From an uncultured Pleurocapsa sp. (GTDB lineage: Bacteria > Cyanobacteriota > Cyanobacteriia > Cyanobacteriales > Xenococcaceae), in NCBI GenBank assembly GCA_937884735.1, contig CAKZYI010000799.1, forward strand, positions 1-13,423: DNA of 13,423 nt, written 5' to 3'. The notes below the pieces were generated by a model. The model was given only the letters and a program-made list of their open reading frames with translations, made no database searches and was not told the origin of the DNA. The position numbers were made by a program, and so were the translations under genes. Shown here in pieces: positions 1 through 7,538 of this stretch. Numbering within the stretch: the first letter of the stretch is position 1; every line of letters begins with the position of its first letter.

Positions 1-850
1 CCATCTCTACATGACTAGTAGAGTCATCATGAGCAAAAGCAGCAGTATACCGCTCTGATTCTGAAGTAGAAGAAACCGTTTCTACAGAATAGGTTTTCGC
101 TGGTATCCAACTTTTGGCTCCAGGTATATTTTGAATTAATTGGCGACTAAAACTAGTTACTAAACGATAACTTGGCTCTGGAGGATTAAAATGCTTAACT
201 AAGCTATCTAAATGTTCTAAATGATGATATTTGGCTAAAACCAAACGTGATCGCAATGTAGCCCAAACTTGATTGATAGTAGCAGGATCGAAAGAAAAAT
301 GAAATTTAGCTGTTCCTTGGGTATCTTTACCCAAAACCATAACCAAACCAAAGTTAGCAGTCAAAACAAGACAAAATGGTTCTTGATTAATTGAATCTGT
401 TGGTATCAAAGGAAGTTTGACGGCTGATGCTGCATCTTCATGGGCTGCTGTCTTTTCTGTAGCGATTGACTGACGGCAGGGCATTAAAGCATTAACATTA
501 AAAGCATCTGTAGTGAATACTGCTGATTGAAAACAAGATACTAACTTAGTATTGCTTAGAACAGGCAAGGGTGCAGAAAAAATCAATCCTTGTTTTTCGC
601 TAATACCTATATCACGATTGGAGTCGATTTCTGACAAAAGAAGCTGTTCAATAGATGCGATCGCACTGCGCCATTCACTCTCGGCTTGAAGCTTTGCAAG
701 ACGATTTTTTTCGCTATGATATTTCTGCTCTAGCGTACTTTTCCGAGCTTTTTGACTGTCACTATTGCTTTGTGCCTTATTGGAATTAAACTCTGTTTGT
801 ACCTCTCGATTGAGAATATCACTCAAGTTCTGTAATAGCCAGTTTTGCAC
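1..850 (-). CDS. N-terminal part of a probable cyanobacterial sensor histidine kinase (partial, runs off left edge)
   Basis: The minus strand is open without a stop from 850 to the left edge (283 codons), so the C-terminus is missing. The visible part is soluble, with a polar, charged N-terminal stretch (about residues 15-70), then a compact region with the phrases EWRSAIASIEQLL, FCLVLTANFGLVMVLG and FHFSFDPATINQVW. From memory of the family these resemble the sensory N-terminal region of a conserved cyanobacterial histidine kinase in which an FAHE-type H-box follows a little downstream; no H-box, HATPase or receiver domain is in the window, so kinase activity is inferred only. I chose GTG at 850 because a strong AGGAGG (minus strand, 867-862) lies 11 nt upstream. 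An ATG at 874 in the same frame is followed at once by TAA (871-869) and cannot be the start. A HIP1 site lies inside the gene at 657-664. It is probably a separate transcription unit from the exported-protein cluster, because a terminator lies between them. Confidence 0.55.
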   Translation of the reverse strand, partial: MQNWLLQNLSDILNREVQTEFNSNKAQSNSDSQKARKSTLEQKYHSEKNRLAKLQAESEWRSAIASIEQLLLSEIDSNRDIGISEKQGLIFSAPLPVLSNTKLVSCFQSAVFTTDAFNVNALMPCRQSIATEKTAAHEDAASAVKLPLIPTDSINQEPFCLVLTANFGLVMVLGKDTQGTAKFHFSFDPATINQVWATLRSRLVLAKYHHLEHLDSLVKHFNPPEPSYRLVTSFSRQLIQNIPGAKSWIPAKTYSVETVSSTSESERYTAAFAHDDSTSHVEM

Positions 851-861
851 TTCGGAATCGA

Positions 862-867
862 CCTCCT
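862..867 (-). promoter_or_regulatory. Strong Shine-Dalgarno AGGAGG for the partial kinase-like gene
   Basis: The minus strand carries a complete AGGAGG, rare in this window, 11 nt before the GTG at 850. It decides the start, since the ATG just upstream is immediately followed by TAA in the same frame. Confidence 0.55.
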
Positions 868-1034
868 CTTACATCTCTCGTCTCAAGTCGTACCCAAACA
901 AATTAAATTAATTTAAAGATAATACTTCTTAAGTTGTACTGATAGTATCTGTTTTCTCCTTCCTTTTCCAAGAAGTAAAACCGAACTGAGGAAGTCGCGA
1001 TCTCCGATATGTTCTGGTAGATCAATCGGCTGTT

Positions 1035-1071
1035 AAAAAAGCTACTTGCTTGTTTTGAGCAAGTAGCTTTT
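1035..1071 (-). terminator. Intrinsic terminator of the exported-protein cluster
   Basis: A perfect 14-bp inverted repeat (AAAAGCTACTTGCT at 1037-1050 with its complement at 1058-1071) encloses a 7-nt loop. On the minus strand it lies 17 nt after the stop of the gene at 1088-1915 and is followed by a run of six T, the classic Rho-independent layout. On the plus strand it also ends in TTTT, so it may work in both directions, but no plus-strand gene precedes it. Confidence 0.85.
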
Positions 1072-1087
1072 GACCAATTGCTAATTT

Positions 1088-1915
1088 TTAGTGTTGTCTG
1101 CGACCAATTTTCTTTTCTTGAAGACTTGGTTCAGTCCCTTGAATAGGAGTGCAAATATATCCACCCATACCAACAATAAAATCATCAAAGTCAGCATCTT
1201 CGTGACCTGTTTTCACCAGAGCTGAACCAGTATCATCCAAATTGATCAATAATCCACCATTGACCAAAGAATCAAACTTATTTGCGTCAAAATTACTATT
1301 ATTACGTCTTTGCGCCACAGTTTGAGTAGTTAAATTTTCTGCATGAAATAAAGCTTGTCTATTGCCTTGATCGTTAATCAAGCTGGTCGTGTAAACCACT
1401 CCAGCAGGTTTGTTATCAAACTGAGACTCTAAATAAAAAACATATATTTTGTCAGCTTCAAACTGATATTCTGCCAGATGATTGGGAACTGTCACCCCAG
1501 GAGTACCCAAAAAATCATTGGCTCTACCTGCCTGTAAGTCAGTTTCATAGCTCGATTCACGATAAACATCATTAAAATCAAAACTATCTGAAGCCTGAAC
1601 TTCTGAGAGTAAAGGAGTCTTGGTGCAAGAATTAAAATCAATTCCTCCTGCAACTCCTGGTTGACAAGTATCTAAGTCAATCACGCCAAAAGTGGATTGA
1701 TATGCACCGTGAGATTCAATAAATTCAAACTCGACGATAGTATCTTCGTCAAATCTTATTCCCTTGTTGCCGACAACATCCTCTGCTGCTGCGCTTAGGC
1801 TCATGGCATAGAGTAATCCTAAAACCCCAAAAGACATTCCCCAGCAAGCCAAATTAGGTTTAAACATTTTTCCCAATCTAGGTAATAATTGTGTGTTTGA
1901 TTGCAATAGTTTCAT
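1088..1915 (-). CDS. Exported protein of unknown function with a DUF4114-like acidic C-terminal motif
   Basis: 275 residues. An unusually long N-terminal region (MKLLQSNTQLLPRLGKMFKP) leads to a hydrophobic stretch at about residues 24-42 ending in SLSAAAED, a plausible signal peptide with AxA cleavage. An internal ATG at M17 would give a more normal signal peptide. The mature part is acidic, with a beta-rich look. Cysteines occur in DTCQPG and NSCTKT, and one more near the end in YICTP. Near the C-terminus DADFDDFIVGMGG resembles the Asp-rich motif that ends DUF4114 domains of secreted cyanobacterial proteins, but I cannot confirm membership. There is no PEP-CTERM tail; the protein ends in a basic peptide, KKIGRRQH. 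It is the last gene of a three-gene cluster, 15 nt after its neighbour and followed by a clear terminator. Function unknown; periplasmic or extracellular location is inferred. Confidence 0.7.
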   Translation of the reverse strand: MKLLQSNTQLLPRLGKMFKPNLACWGMSFGVLGLLYAMSLSAAAEDVVGNKGIRFDEDTIVEFEFIESHGAYQSTFGVIDLDTCQPGVAGGIDFNSCTKTPLLSEVQASDSFDFNDVYRESSYETDLQAGRANDFLGTPGVTVPNHLAEYQFEADKIYVFYLESQFDNKPAGVVYTTSLINDQGNRQALFHAENLTTQTVAQRRNNSNFDANKFDSLVNGGLLINLDDTGSALVKTGHEDADFDDFIVGMGGYICTPIQGTEPSLQEKKIGRRQH

Positions 1916-1930
1916 TTGTATTACTCCTGT

Positions 1931-2656
1931 TTACCAGAGATTTCTTTCTGGATCGATTAAGTTGACCTGTTCGATAAACTTTTGTGATTCTGCAATTTGT
2001 CTTTCAAGAACTTCACGAACTTCGGTTATAGAACTCCCGTCAACTTGATTTGCTTGAGTAGGTGAGTAATCTGGGTTGGGACAACTACTGCTATTTCTAG
2101 CAATATGTCTAACCTCTTTATCTAGAGCATTTCTTCTAGTGTTAGCCGCAATACGACTTTTTTCTTCTGCGGCTGCTAAGTTTTCTGCAGAAGTATCTAA
2201 GCTATTTTCTAGTAATTCGGCGGCATCGTTGAGAGTAATTTCTTGGGAGCCATCTTTTGCAGACAAACAAGCAATAGTTGTACATTCTCCTTTGCCTAAA
2301 GCTGTATTATTGCTTTCTCCTTCACCGTTCTCAGAAGCAACAGTGCCATATCCAGCACTAGCACCACTACCACTACCAGAGCCAGAACTTGAACCCAATC
2401 CAGCACCAGCAGCAGCACCAGTAACTATTTCGACTGGATTGTTAATTATGCCCCCTGACATTTGTCCTGTCTCTGGGTTGAACTGAGTAACAGATAGATT
2501 GGAAGTAGGTACAGGGGAAATTATCATATTTCCTGTACTGTAAGCTCCATTGTCATGATTAGTCGTTCCACCCTTGTCATTTGCTATAGCAGATGTTGTT
2601 GCTGTTAAGATTGCTACTGTAGCCAGGAAACCCGACCATAATATTTTGTTGTACAT
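1931..2656 (-). CDS. Small exported protein with Gly/Ser-rich linker, function unknown
   Basis: I start at ATG 2656, giving 241 residues. The frame is open to a TTG at 2686 that directly abuts the preceding stop, but the ATG puts the signal peptide at the very N-terminus: MYNKILWSGF, a hydrophobic core, then TTSAIAND as cleavage site. The mature protein has an Asn/Gly-rich front, a low-complexity Ala/Gly/Ser linker (GAAAGAGLGSSSGSGSGSG), a short segment with two cysteines (GECTTIACL), then an Ala/Glu/Arg-rich helical segment likely to form a coiled coil (AAELLENSLDTSAENLAAAE and on) and a further Cys in SSSCPNPD. The C-terminus is again helical. No catalytic motif is visible. It sits 30 nt after the beta-barrel gene and 15 nt before the next exported gene, so the three are probably co-transcribed. 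It may be a periplasmic or surface partner of the barrel; this is inference from context only. Confidence 0.65.
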   Translation of the reverse strand: MYNKILWSGFLATVAILTATTSAIANDKGGTTNHDNGAYSTGNMIISPVPTSNLSVTQFNPETGQMSGGIINNPVEIVTGAAAGAGLGSSSGSGSGSGASAGYGTVASENGEGESNNTALGKGECTTIACLSAKDGSQEITLNDAAELLENSLDTSAENLAAAEEKSRIAANTRRNALDKEVRHIARNSSSCPNPDYSPTQANQVDGSSITEVREVLERQIAESQKFIEQVNLIDPERNLW

Positions 2657-2686
2657 AATTAACCGTTTAGATAAATTGATTTGCAA

Positions 2687-3616
2687 TTAAAACCCTGTAC
2701 CAATTCCAAAGATAAAACGTACACCGTCTCCAGCACCTGCAATATCTCTAGCACCAAAGTTTAGTGTTAGAGGAAGAGTACGAAAGGGGGATGCTGATAA
2801 TCCCATTGCCAAATCTTGTCCAGTCCATTCCGTAACAAAACTAACTGGTCGGGCTACACGAAACGCTACGCTACCAAAGGGATTAAAGCTATTATTATCG
2901 TTATTAATATCGTCTTCTGTGCGAAATTGTCCGTTGCCGATTCCAGCCGTTACTGCCATGCGACTAAAGGGCGAAGAAACTTTATCTCTCAATTTGAGAA
3001 TTTTTGTGGTGGAGAGATACAAGGAGTCATCAGAATCAGTTCCATCACCAACAGATAAAAAATTATTCCAACCTGCGGCTATACCCCAGCCATTGCCAAT
3101 GTGACGGTGTAGTTTGAAGTTGAAAGCACCAGAACCAAAACTACGATTGGTTTGACCAAAACTTGCCATGGTGTAGCTTAATTCTGCTCCAACTAGTTTT
3201 TGAGCATTACCAAAGCCCATGCCAAATCCTGCTGTGGCATCGTCACTATCTTCTCCTTCATTACGGTTGCTGAATTGATAGCTAAGACCGCTATAAAATC
3301 CTCTATCAGAGCCAAACCCATAAGGATTGGCAATTGTAAGAGAGGGTACACCACGACTAGGAGTAAAGTTACGCTGACGAATATTTTGTAGCTGTAATTT
3401 TACATCTTCTATTTCATTATTAGAATTGCTCCATCCAGTATTATCAGCAGCGAATGTAGATGGATCTTCTGAAACATTTTCAACTTGATGGTTGATTTCA
3501 ACTTCAGAATGCACTGATGATTCTGGTTGAGATTGATCGACTGGATTTGCCAAGGCTTCTAAGCTTAAAAGAGGCAAAAATAAGAGAGTAGAGCAAGCAA
3601 AAGTTAATGTACGCAT
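2687..3616 (-). CDS. Predicted outer-membrane beta-barrel protein
   Basis: 309 residues. A signal peptide is clear: MRTLTFACSTLLFLPLLSLEALA, cleaved before NP. A charged, Asn/Ser/Glu-rich region (about 25-75) with a short helical piece (EIEDVKLQLQNIRQRNF) follows. From about residue 90 to the end there are alternating aromatic/Gly strands separated by acidic turns (GEDSDDAT, GDGTDSDDS, EDDINNDNNS), as in outer-membrane barrels; acidic Asp/Asn loops suggest surface or calcium-exposed loops. The chain ends in IFGIGTGF, a terminal Phe that fits the C-terminal signal recognised by the BAM machinery. About 215 residues of barrel would suit 8 to 12 strands. It is the first gene of the minus-strand cluster and precedes two exported proteins, so it could anchor or export them. 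No specific family was recognised; function is unknown. Confidence 0.7.
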   Translation of the reverse strand: MRTLTFACSTLLFLPLLSLEALANPVDQSQPESSVHSEVEINHQVENVSEDPSTFAADNTGWSNSNNEIEDVKLQLQNIRQRNFTPSRGVPSLTIANPYGFGSDRGFYSGLSYQFSNRNEGEDSDDATAGFGMGFGNAQKLVGAELSYTMASFGQTNRSFGSGAFNFKLHRHIGNGWGIAAGWNNFLSVGDGTDSDDSLYLSTTKILKLRDKVSSPFSRMAVTAGIGNGQFRTEDDINNDNNSFNPFGSVAFRVARPVSFVTEWTGQDLAMGLSASPFRTLPLTLNFGARDIAGAGDGVRFIFGIGTGF

Positions 3617-4266
3617 AGAATTATAGTCATAGATATAATTTGCTTAAAATTTAAAACAAGACCCACTATAAATATCCAGAACATTGGTTTTGTTTTGGAC
3701 AAAAATATTTTTAGTATTTGTGGTTTATTTCTAATGATTTTTATAATCTAAAGCTTATTTAAACTTCTAGATTACTATCATCTCACTGCTGTTATAATCT
3801 ACTTTTTTAAAAACCTCAAGTAGACAACAAAAATAGTTGATTGTACTTAGTAAAATAGTTATTTTTGCTATGAATTTTTGCTGCAATAGGTAATTTTATC
3901 TAAGAAAATAGATCTGCTAGGTGATGAAATAATAGAATCAATATTTTGTTTTATAGCTTACATTTTAAAATAAAAACAAGTCTGATTTAAGTGTATGTAT
4001 CAAAAAAAATAAGTGTATTTACACAATTTTTGGTCGGCAAAAAAATATTATCTACATTATTTAATTGTTTGTACAGAAGACAATTTTATGCAAAAAAGAT
4101 ATATTTGATTGGGCTACAATCTTTTTTAGAATAATTCTTCAATAAGTGTAGTAAGTTTGATTTTTATTTATTTTTTAATACGCCCAAGAAAACACTCAAT
4201 ATATTAACTGCAAAAAATATATTTTATAGATTTCAATACATCTACTCAAATATTACGGTTGATTTT
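3617..4266. other. AT-rich gene-free region between divergent genes
   Basis: This stretch of about 650 bases holds no credible gene on either strand. It is dominated by A/T runs and should contain the promoters of both the minus-strand cluster and the plus-strand metalloprotease. A small hairpin GTGTA-TT-TACAC occurs at 4013-4024 between an A-run and a T-run, and AAGTGTAT occurs twice (about 3989 and 4011). No HIP1 site, tRNA or riboswitch was recognised. Confidence 0.6.
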
Positions 4267-5496
4267 ATGACTTTTGATATTGAATTTGACTATCGTTTTG
4301 ATGAAGCTGGTTTTTTTACTAGCGAGAGAAAAGTAATATTGGAGCAAGCCGCAGATATATGGAGTTCCTATATTCAAGATGAGTTTACTTCTATTCCTGC
4401 TGGAGAAACATTGAAATTTACCATTGATGGTAAAGAAAAAGAAGTAACTTTAGATGAACCTATTGATGATTTAATTATTTTCGTTTCGTCAGTTGATTTA
4501 GAAAATTCTGATAGTTTTACCTTGGGCGAAGGGTCTTATTTCGCGAATTTTGTTTTAGGGAGTGAAAGAGCGGCAAGGATTGAAGGAGATGATTTTGAAC
4601 CTTGGTTGGGTACGATTGAGTTTAATACTGCGGCAGTAGATAATTTTTATTTTGATGCTACTCCTCAAACAGATGATGATATACCTTTTAATCAACAAGA
4701 TTTTCTTAGTTTAAGTCTGCACGAAATTGGTCATGTATTAGGCATTGGTATTGCGCCTGCTTTTATCAATCAGATAGAAAATCAAACATTTACAGGTAGT
4801 AAAAGTGTCGCTTTAAACAATAGTCAACCAATACCATTAGATAGCGATAACGTTCATATTGAGGATCATTTTAGTTTAGATAATGATAGTGATGCATTAT
4901 TAGACAAATCTTTTACCTTTGGTGAGAGAAACTTACCTACTAATTTAGACTTAGCGATTTTAGTCGATATTGGATACGATATTTTTGCTTATGATGCAAT
5001 TCCAGTACACCGTTTTTTCCAATATGAAGCAGGATTTCATTTTTATACTGCCGATGAAAATGAAAGACACGATGTCTTTGAACGCAGTATTGATGGCGAA
5101 CTAAAATATCGTTACGAAAATGTTGCCTATCGCGGTTTGTCTTCAGATAAAGATGCTTTAACTGGAGAAAATATCGAAGGTGCTTTGCCTATTTATCGCT
5201 TTTTTAATAAAGATACAGGAGCTCATCTTTATACAATAGATGAAAATGAAAAAAAACATATTAATCAAACTTTAGATAATTATAGTTTTGAGGGAATAAG
5301 CTACTATGCTTTTGAATCCGAACCGCAAGATATAGAAACAGTTCCTCTTTATCGGCTATATAATACAACATCCTATTCTCACTTGTTTACTACCGACCAA
5401 AATGAATTTAATACTATTACAAACAGCAGCGATTTTTCTCATTTTGATGTTGAGGGTAATGAAGGAATTACATATTATGTAATTGAGTCTTTATGA
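4267..5496 (+). CDS. HExxH zinc metalloprotease with three C-terminal DUF5648-type repeats
   Basis: 409 residues. The N-terminal half is a putative metzincin-like protease domain: DIEFDYRFD with a following helix (VILEQAADIWSSYI), then the zinc site HEIGHVLGIG with H152, E153 and H156. The usual third metzincin ligand, three residues after the Gly, is Ile here; the distal VHIEDHF (H197 and H201) is the probable replacement, as I recall for cyanobacterial and marine relatives. The C-terminal half has three repeats starting near residues 245 (VHRFFQYEAGFHFYT), 307 (IYRFFNKDTGAHLYT) and 359 (LYRLYNTTSYSHLFT), each with the aromatic/His pattern of DUF5648, a family found on secreted hydrolases and surface proteins. 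There is no signal peptide and no RTX repeat, so any export must use another route. It stands alone between gaps of about 650 and 250 bases. AT content is high and HIP1 sites are absent, so recent acquisition is possible. Confidence 0.8.
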   Translation: MTFDIEFDYRFDEAGFFTSERKVILEQAADIWSSYIQDEFTSIPAGETLKFTIDGKEKEVTLDEPIDDLIIFVSSVDLENSDSFTLGEGSYFANFVLGSERAARIEGDDFEPWLGTIEFNTAAVDNFYFDATPQTDDDIPFNQQDFLSLSLHEIGHVLGIGIAPAFINQIENQTFTGSKSVALNNSQPIPLDSDNVHIEDHFSLDNDSDALLDKSFTFGERNLPTNLDLAILVDIGYDIFAYDAIPVHRFFQYEAGFHFYTADENERHDVFERSIDGELKYRYENVAYRGLSSDKDALTGENIEGALPIYRFFNKDTGAHLYTIDENEKKHINQTLDNYSFEGISYYAFESEPQDIETVPLYRLYNTTSYSHLFTTDQNEFNTITNSSDFSHFDVEGNEGITYYVIESL

Positions 5497-5743
5497 TTTC
5501 TTTGTTTAGTTAAATACTTTGTAATAAGCTTAGATATTATTGCTATTATTCATAACCTCAGGTTGCTATAGCGGTTCTCATAGTTATAAGTTAAAGTCTT
5601 TATAATCTTGGTTCTTTGTCGTGTTGAAGAACTTTAGTTTGTTGTAACCCGCTGATTTTTTCAAATATACATAGAGTATTTCAAATTTATTGATATATGT
5701 CTTGGTTATGTTTGAGTAAAGACTCAATATTAGAGAAAAAACC
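5497..5743. other. Intergenic region before the exosortase, with short inverted repeats
   Basis: No gene is seen. It contains TTGCTATAGCGGTTCTC (about 5563), a string I recall as common between genes in cyanobacterial genomes and perhaps a worn mobile-element end. It also holds a GTTCTT/AAGAAC hairpin near 5610-5631, and TTGAGT-AAAG-ACTCAA at 5712-5727, a 6-bp inverted repeat 16 nt before the exosortase start that could be an operator or leader hairpin. Confidence 0.35.
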
Positions 5744-6637
5744 GTGTTTTATGAATTTGAGAAGCCCAATATAGTATCAGCTCAGATTAAAAAGCTGATT
5801 AAAAGCGATCGCCTGTGGCTTTTTTCTACATTAATTAGTATTGCTATTCTTTATCTGGGTTTAGTCTGGAAGACAACAGCAAATATAGATCGTCTGACTA
5901 CAGATTGTTTGTTTTGGGGGGCAATTCTATGGTTGCTATGGAATAAAAGAGATAGTATCACCTGCAAAAGTGATTATTTTTCGAGTTTTATAGGATTATT
6001 TTTACTGGGTTTAGTTATATCTAAAACTATTACTCTTTTTAGTTTTGAATCTATTTTGTTACCTTTGCTTCCTCTTGCTAGTGCAATTGCTTTGGCATTA
6101 ATTGCTTCTGGAATCAAAGGATTGGGTCAATATATTCAAGAACTATTTTTTGCCTTCTTCTTGTTTTTTCCTGCTGGAGTAATCGGACGCTTTATTGATA
6201 GCATTATACACATTACTATTATCAACGCTAAAGTTTCCACCTATCTACTTTATTATGTAGGATTTGATGTATCTAGTCATGGTAATGAAGTTATTTTATA
6301 TTTACCAGAATTGGGAAAATTCAAGGCAATAGTTGATTATCCTTGTGCTGGTGTTCCTATGATTCTTTTGATTTTAAAGCTAGCATTATTATTAATTAGT
6401 TTTGTTCCCCTTAAGAAAAATCAGCAGATATTAATTCCTAGCTTCTCTCTTATTTTAGGTTTCTTCTTAGGAGTAACCAGAGTTTGTATTCTTACTTTGC
6501 TAATTCCCAATCAAGCTCAATTTAATTATTGGCATGGGACAGAAGGATCGCAAATATTTTCTACTTTAGCAATTACTATTTTTTCAGGATTTTGCTATTG
6601 GATATTGCAAAAAAATCAGCATTCTCAACCGTCTTAA
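5744..6637 (+). CDS. crtA: Cyanoexosortase, probably type A (membrane transpeptidase for PEP-CTERM proteins)
   Basis: 297 residues and about eight hydrophobic segments, the size and layout of exosortases. These membrane cysteine proteases recognise the C-terminal PEP-CTERM tail of exported proteins, cleave it and probably transfer the protein to a surface glycan. All three catalytic positions are visible: Cys201 in DYPCAGVPM, Arg246 in LGVTRVCIL and His264 in YWHGTEGS. The start is GTG at 5744; no in-frame ATG exists before the first membrane segment (about residue 25), and the ATG seven bases downstream is out of frame. The next gene resembles the cyanoexosortase A system-associated protein, which is the main reason for choosing type A over B or C; the subtype is less certain than the family. 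An HpsJ-like gene and a Wzc-like kinase follow, the usual exopolysaccharide company of exosortases. HIP1 at 5805. No PEP-CTERM substrate is seen nearby. Confidence 0.88.
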   Translation: MFYEFEKPNIVSAQIKKLIKSDRLWLFSTLISIAILYLGLVWKTTANIDRLTTDCLFWGAILWLLWNKRDSITCKSDYFSSFIGLFLLGLVISKTITLFSFESILLPLLPLASAIALALIASGIKGLGQYIQELFFAFFLFFPAGVIGRFIDSIIHITIINAKVSTYLLYYVGFDVSSHGNEVILYLPELGKFKAIVDYPCAGVPMILLILKLALLLISFVPLKKNQQILIPSFSLILGFFLGVTRVCILTLLIPNQAQFNYWHGTEGSQIFSTLAITIFSGFCYWILQKNQHSQPS

Positions 6638-6671
6638 AAGATACCGCGCTGTCTGACAATCAATAACAAAC

Positions 6672-6713
6672 AATAAGTAATAAGTAATAAGTAATAAGTA
6701 ATAAGTAATCAGT
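6672..6713 (+). repeat. Heptanucleotide tandem repeat (AATAAGT)5 plus AATCAGT
   Basis: Five exact copies of AATAAGT are followed by one copy with a single change (AATCAGT) and a partial copy (AATAA). Perfect 7-mer arrays between genes are the hallmark of cyanobacterial STRR sequences. This one fills the 90-base gap between the exosortase stop and the start of its partner gene, and ends 14 bases before that start, where it may affect spacing or translation. Confidence 0.9.
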
Positions 6714-6727
6714 AATAAAAAAACCAG

Positions 6728-7453
6728 ATGGGTATATCTGATTTAAAAAAAGCGATCGCGCAAAATCAATGGCGTAATTACTATTTGGCATTAATCGCTA
6801 TTAGTACCAATTTAATAACTATTTATGTCTTAATTAATCCTGATGCGGGGAATAATGACCTGGCTAATTTTAAGTTTCCTCAACAAATAAAACTCGATGC
6901 AGGAAAATTAACTGCTATTCCAGGTTCGATCGCTTTGTCCCCGTCTAGTTTAGCTCGATCGCAAACTGCTGAACTAGAATTAGAAAAAATCAAAGCCAAT
7001 CAACAATACAAATACATTAAAGAGCGAGAAAAAATTAGTTTAGAGATGAGCTATTTGGTAAATACTAGAGGTGATGTCACATCCTATTTACAACAATACA
7101 CAAACATCTCGCCAGAAGCGATCGCAAACAAAAAAACTGCCCAAATAGAAACCATAGGTTATCACGCCTTATTTCAAGATCGCGATCGTGCTTATTTGAC
7201 TAGCTGTGTTAGTCCCCGAAGCCCTAGTAACGTGACCCAAAAGCAATTTTCTCATCATCGCTATCAAAACGATCTAAAACCACACATTGGATGGGAATGG
7301 ATACAGGGAAAAGCAAGTATACGCGATCGTCGCTGCCTTTGGGTAAACTTATCTACACCATTGGTTTTGGACTCTCAAACCGCTTACAGCAGCCTAGAAA
7401 CAGCTTGGCGAGAAATTTATCCCTGGCTATCACAAAACTTCCCTTCTCTTTAA
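6728..7453 (+). CDS. Cyanoexosortase A system-associated protein
   Basis: 241 residues. One N-terminal membrane segment (about 18-37) is followed by a large domain that should face the periplasm. Features I recall from the cyanoexosortase A partner family are present: FKFPQQIKL after the membrane anchor, a YKYIKE / ISLEMSYLVNTRGDVTSYL segment, and two late cysteines, C160 in YLTSCVSPR and C203 in RDRRCLWVNLS, well placed to form a disulfide. The final WREIYPWL also fits. The role is unknown; these proteins occur only beside a cyanoexosortase and are assumed to assist it or to link it to a polymer. The gene follows the exosortase after a heptamer repeat array on the same strand. ATG 6728 has no good ribosome-binding site. 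HIP1 sites lie at 6752 and 7118. The family assignment is from remembered sequence patterns, not a search. Confidence 0.75.
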   Translation: MGISDLKKAIAQNQWRNYYLALIAISTNLITIYVLINPDAGNNDLANFKFPQQIKLDAGKLTAIPGSIALSPSSLARSQTAELELEKIKANQQYKYIKEREKISLEMSYLVNTRGDVTSYLQQYTNISPEAIANKKTAQIETIGYHALFQDRDRAYLTSCVSPRSPSNVTQKQFSHHRYQNDLKPHIGWEWIQGKASIRDRRCLWVNLSTPLVLDSQTAYSSLETAWREIYPWLSQNFPSL

Positions 7454-7538
7454 TCGAGCGTACACTCTAGTAACCAATAATCAATCACGAGACTATACTG
7501 GATAAGTTTAAATTCAAGCAAAACTTTCAAGTAATCCC

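Noticed and set aside
2076..2486. Plus-strand frame opposite the Gly/Ser-rich exported protein
   Set aside because: Its Pro/Leu/Ala-rich composition is the complement of the Gly/Ser linker on the minus strand, which has a signal peptide and fits the operon.
4009..4031. Terminator at the GTGTA-TT-TACAC hairpin in the AT-rich gap
   Set aside because: The stem is only 5 bp with a 2-base loop and no gene ends just before it on either strand.
5563..5590. Mobile-element end at TTGCTATAGCGGTTCTC
   Set aside because: Only one copy is present in the window, with no paired end, target duplication or transposase; noted only as a familiar cyanobacterial intergenic string.
6672..6713. CRISPR array
   Set aside because: The units are 7 bases and contiguous, without spacers, and no cas gene is near.
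7120..7200. HIP1 and GCGATCG clusters as operator sites
   Set aside because: GCGATCGC is an abundant cyanobacterial genome-wide motif and is found within genes here, so no regulatory meaning is claimed.
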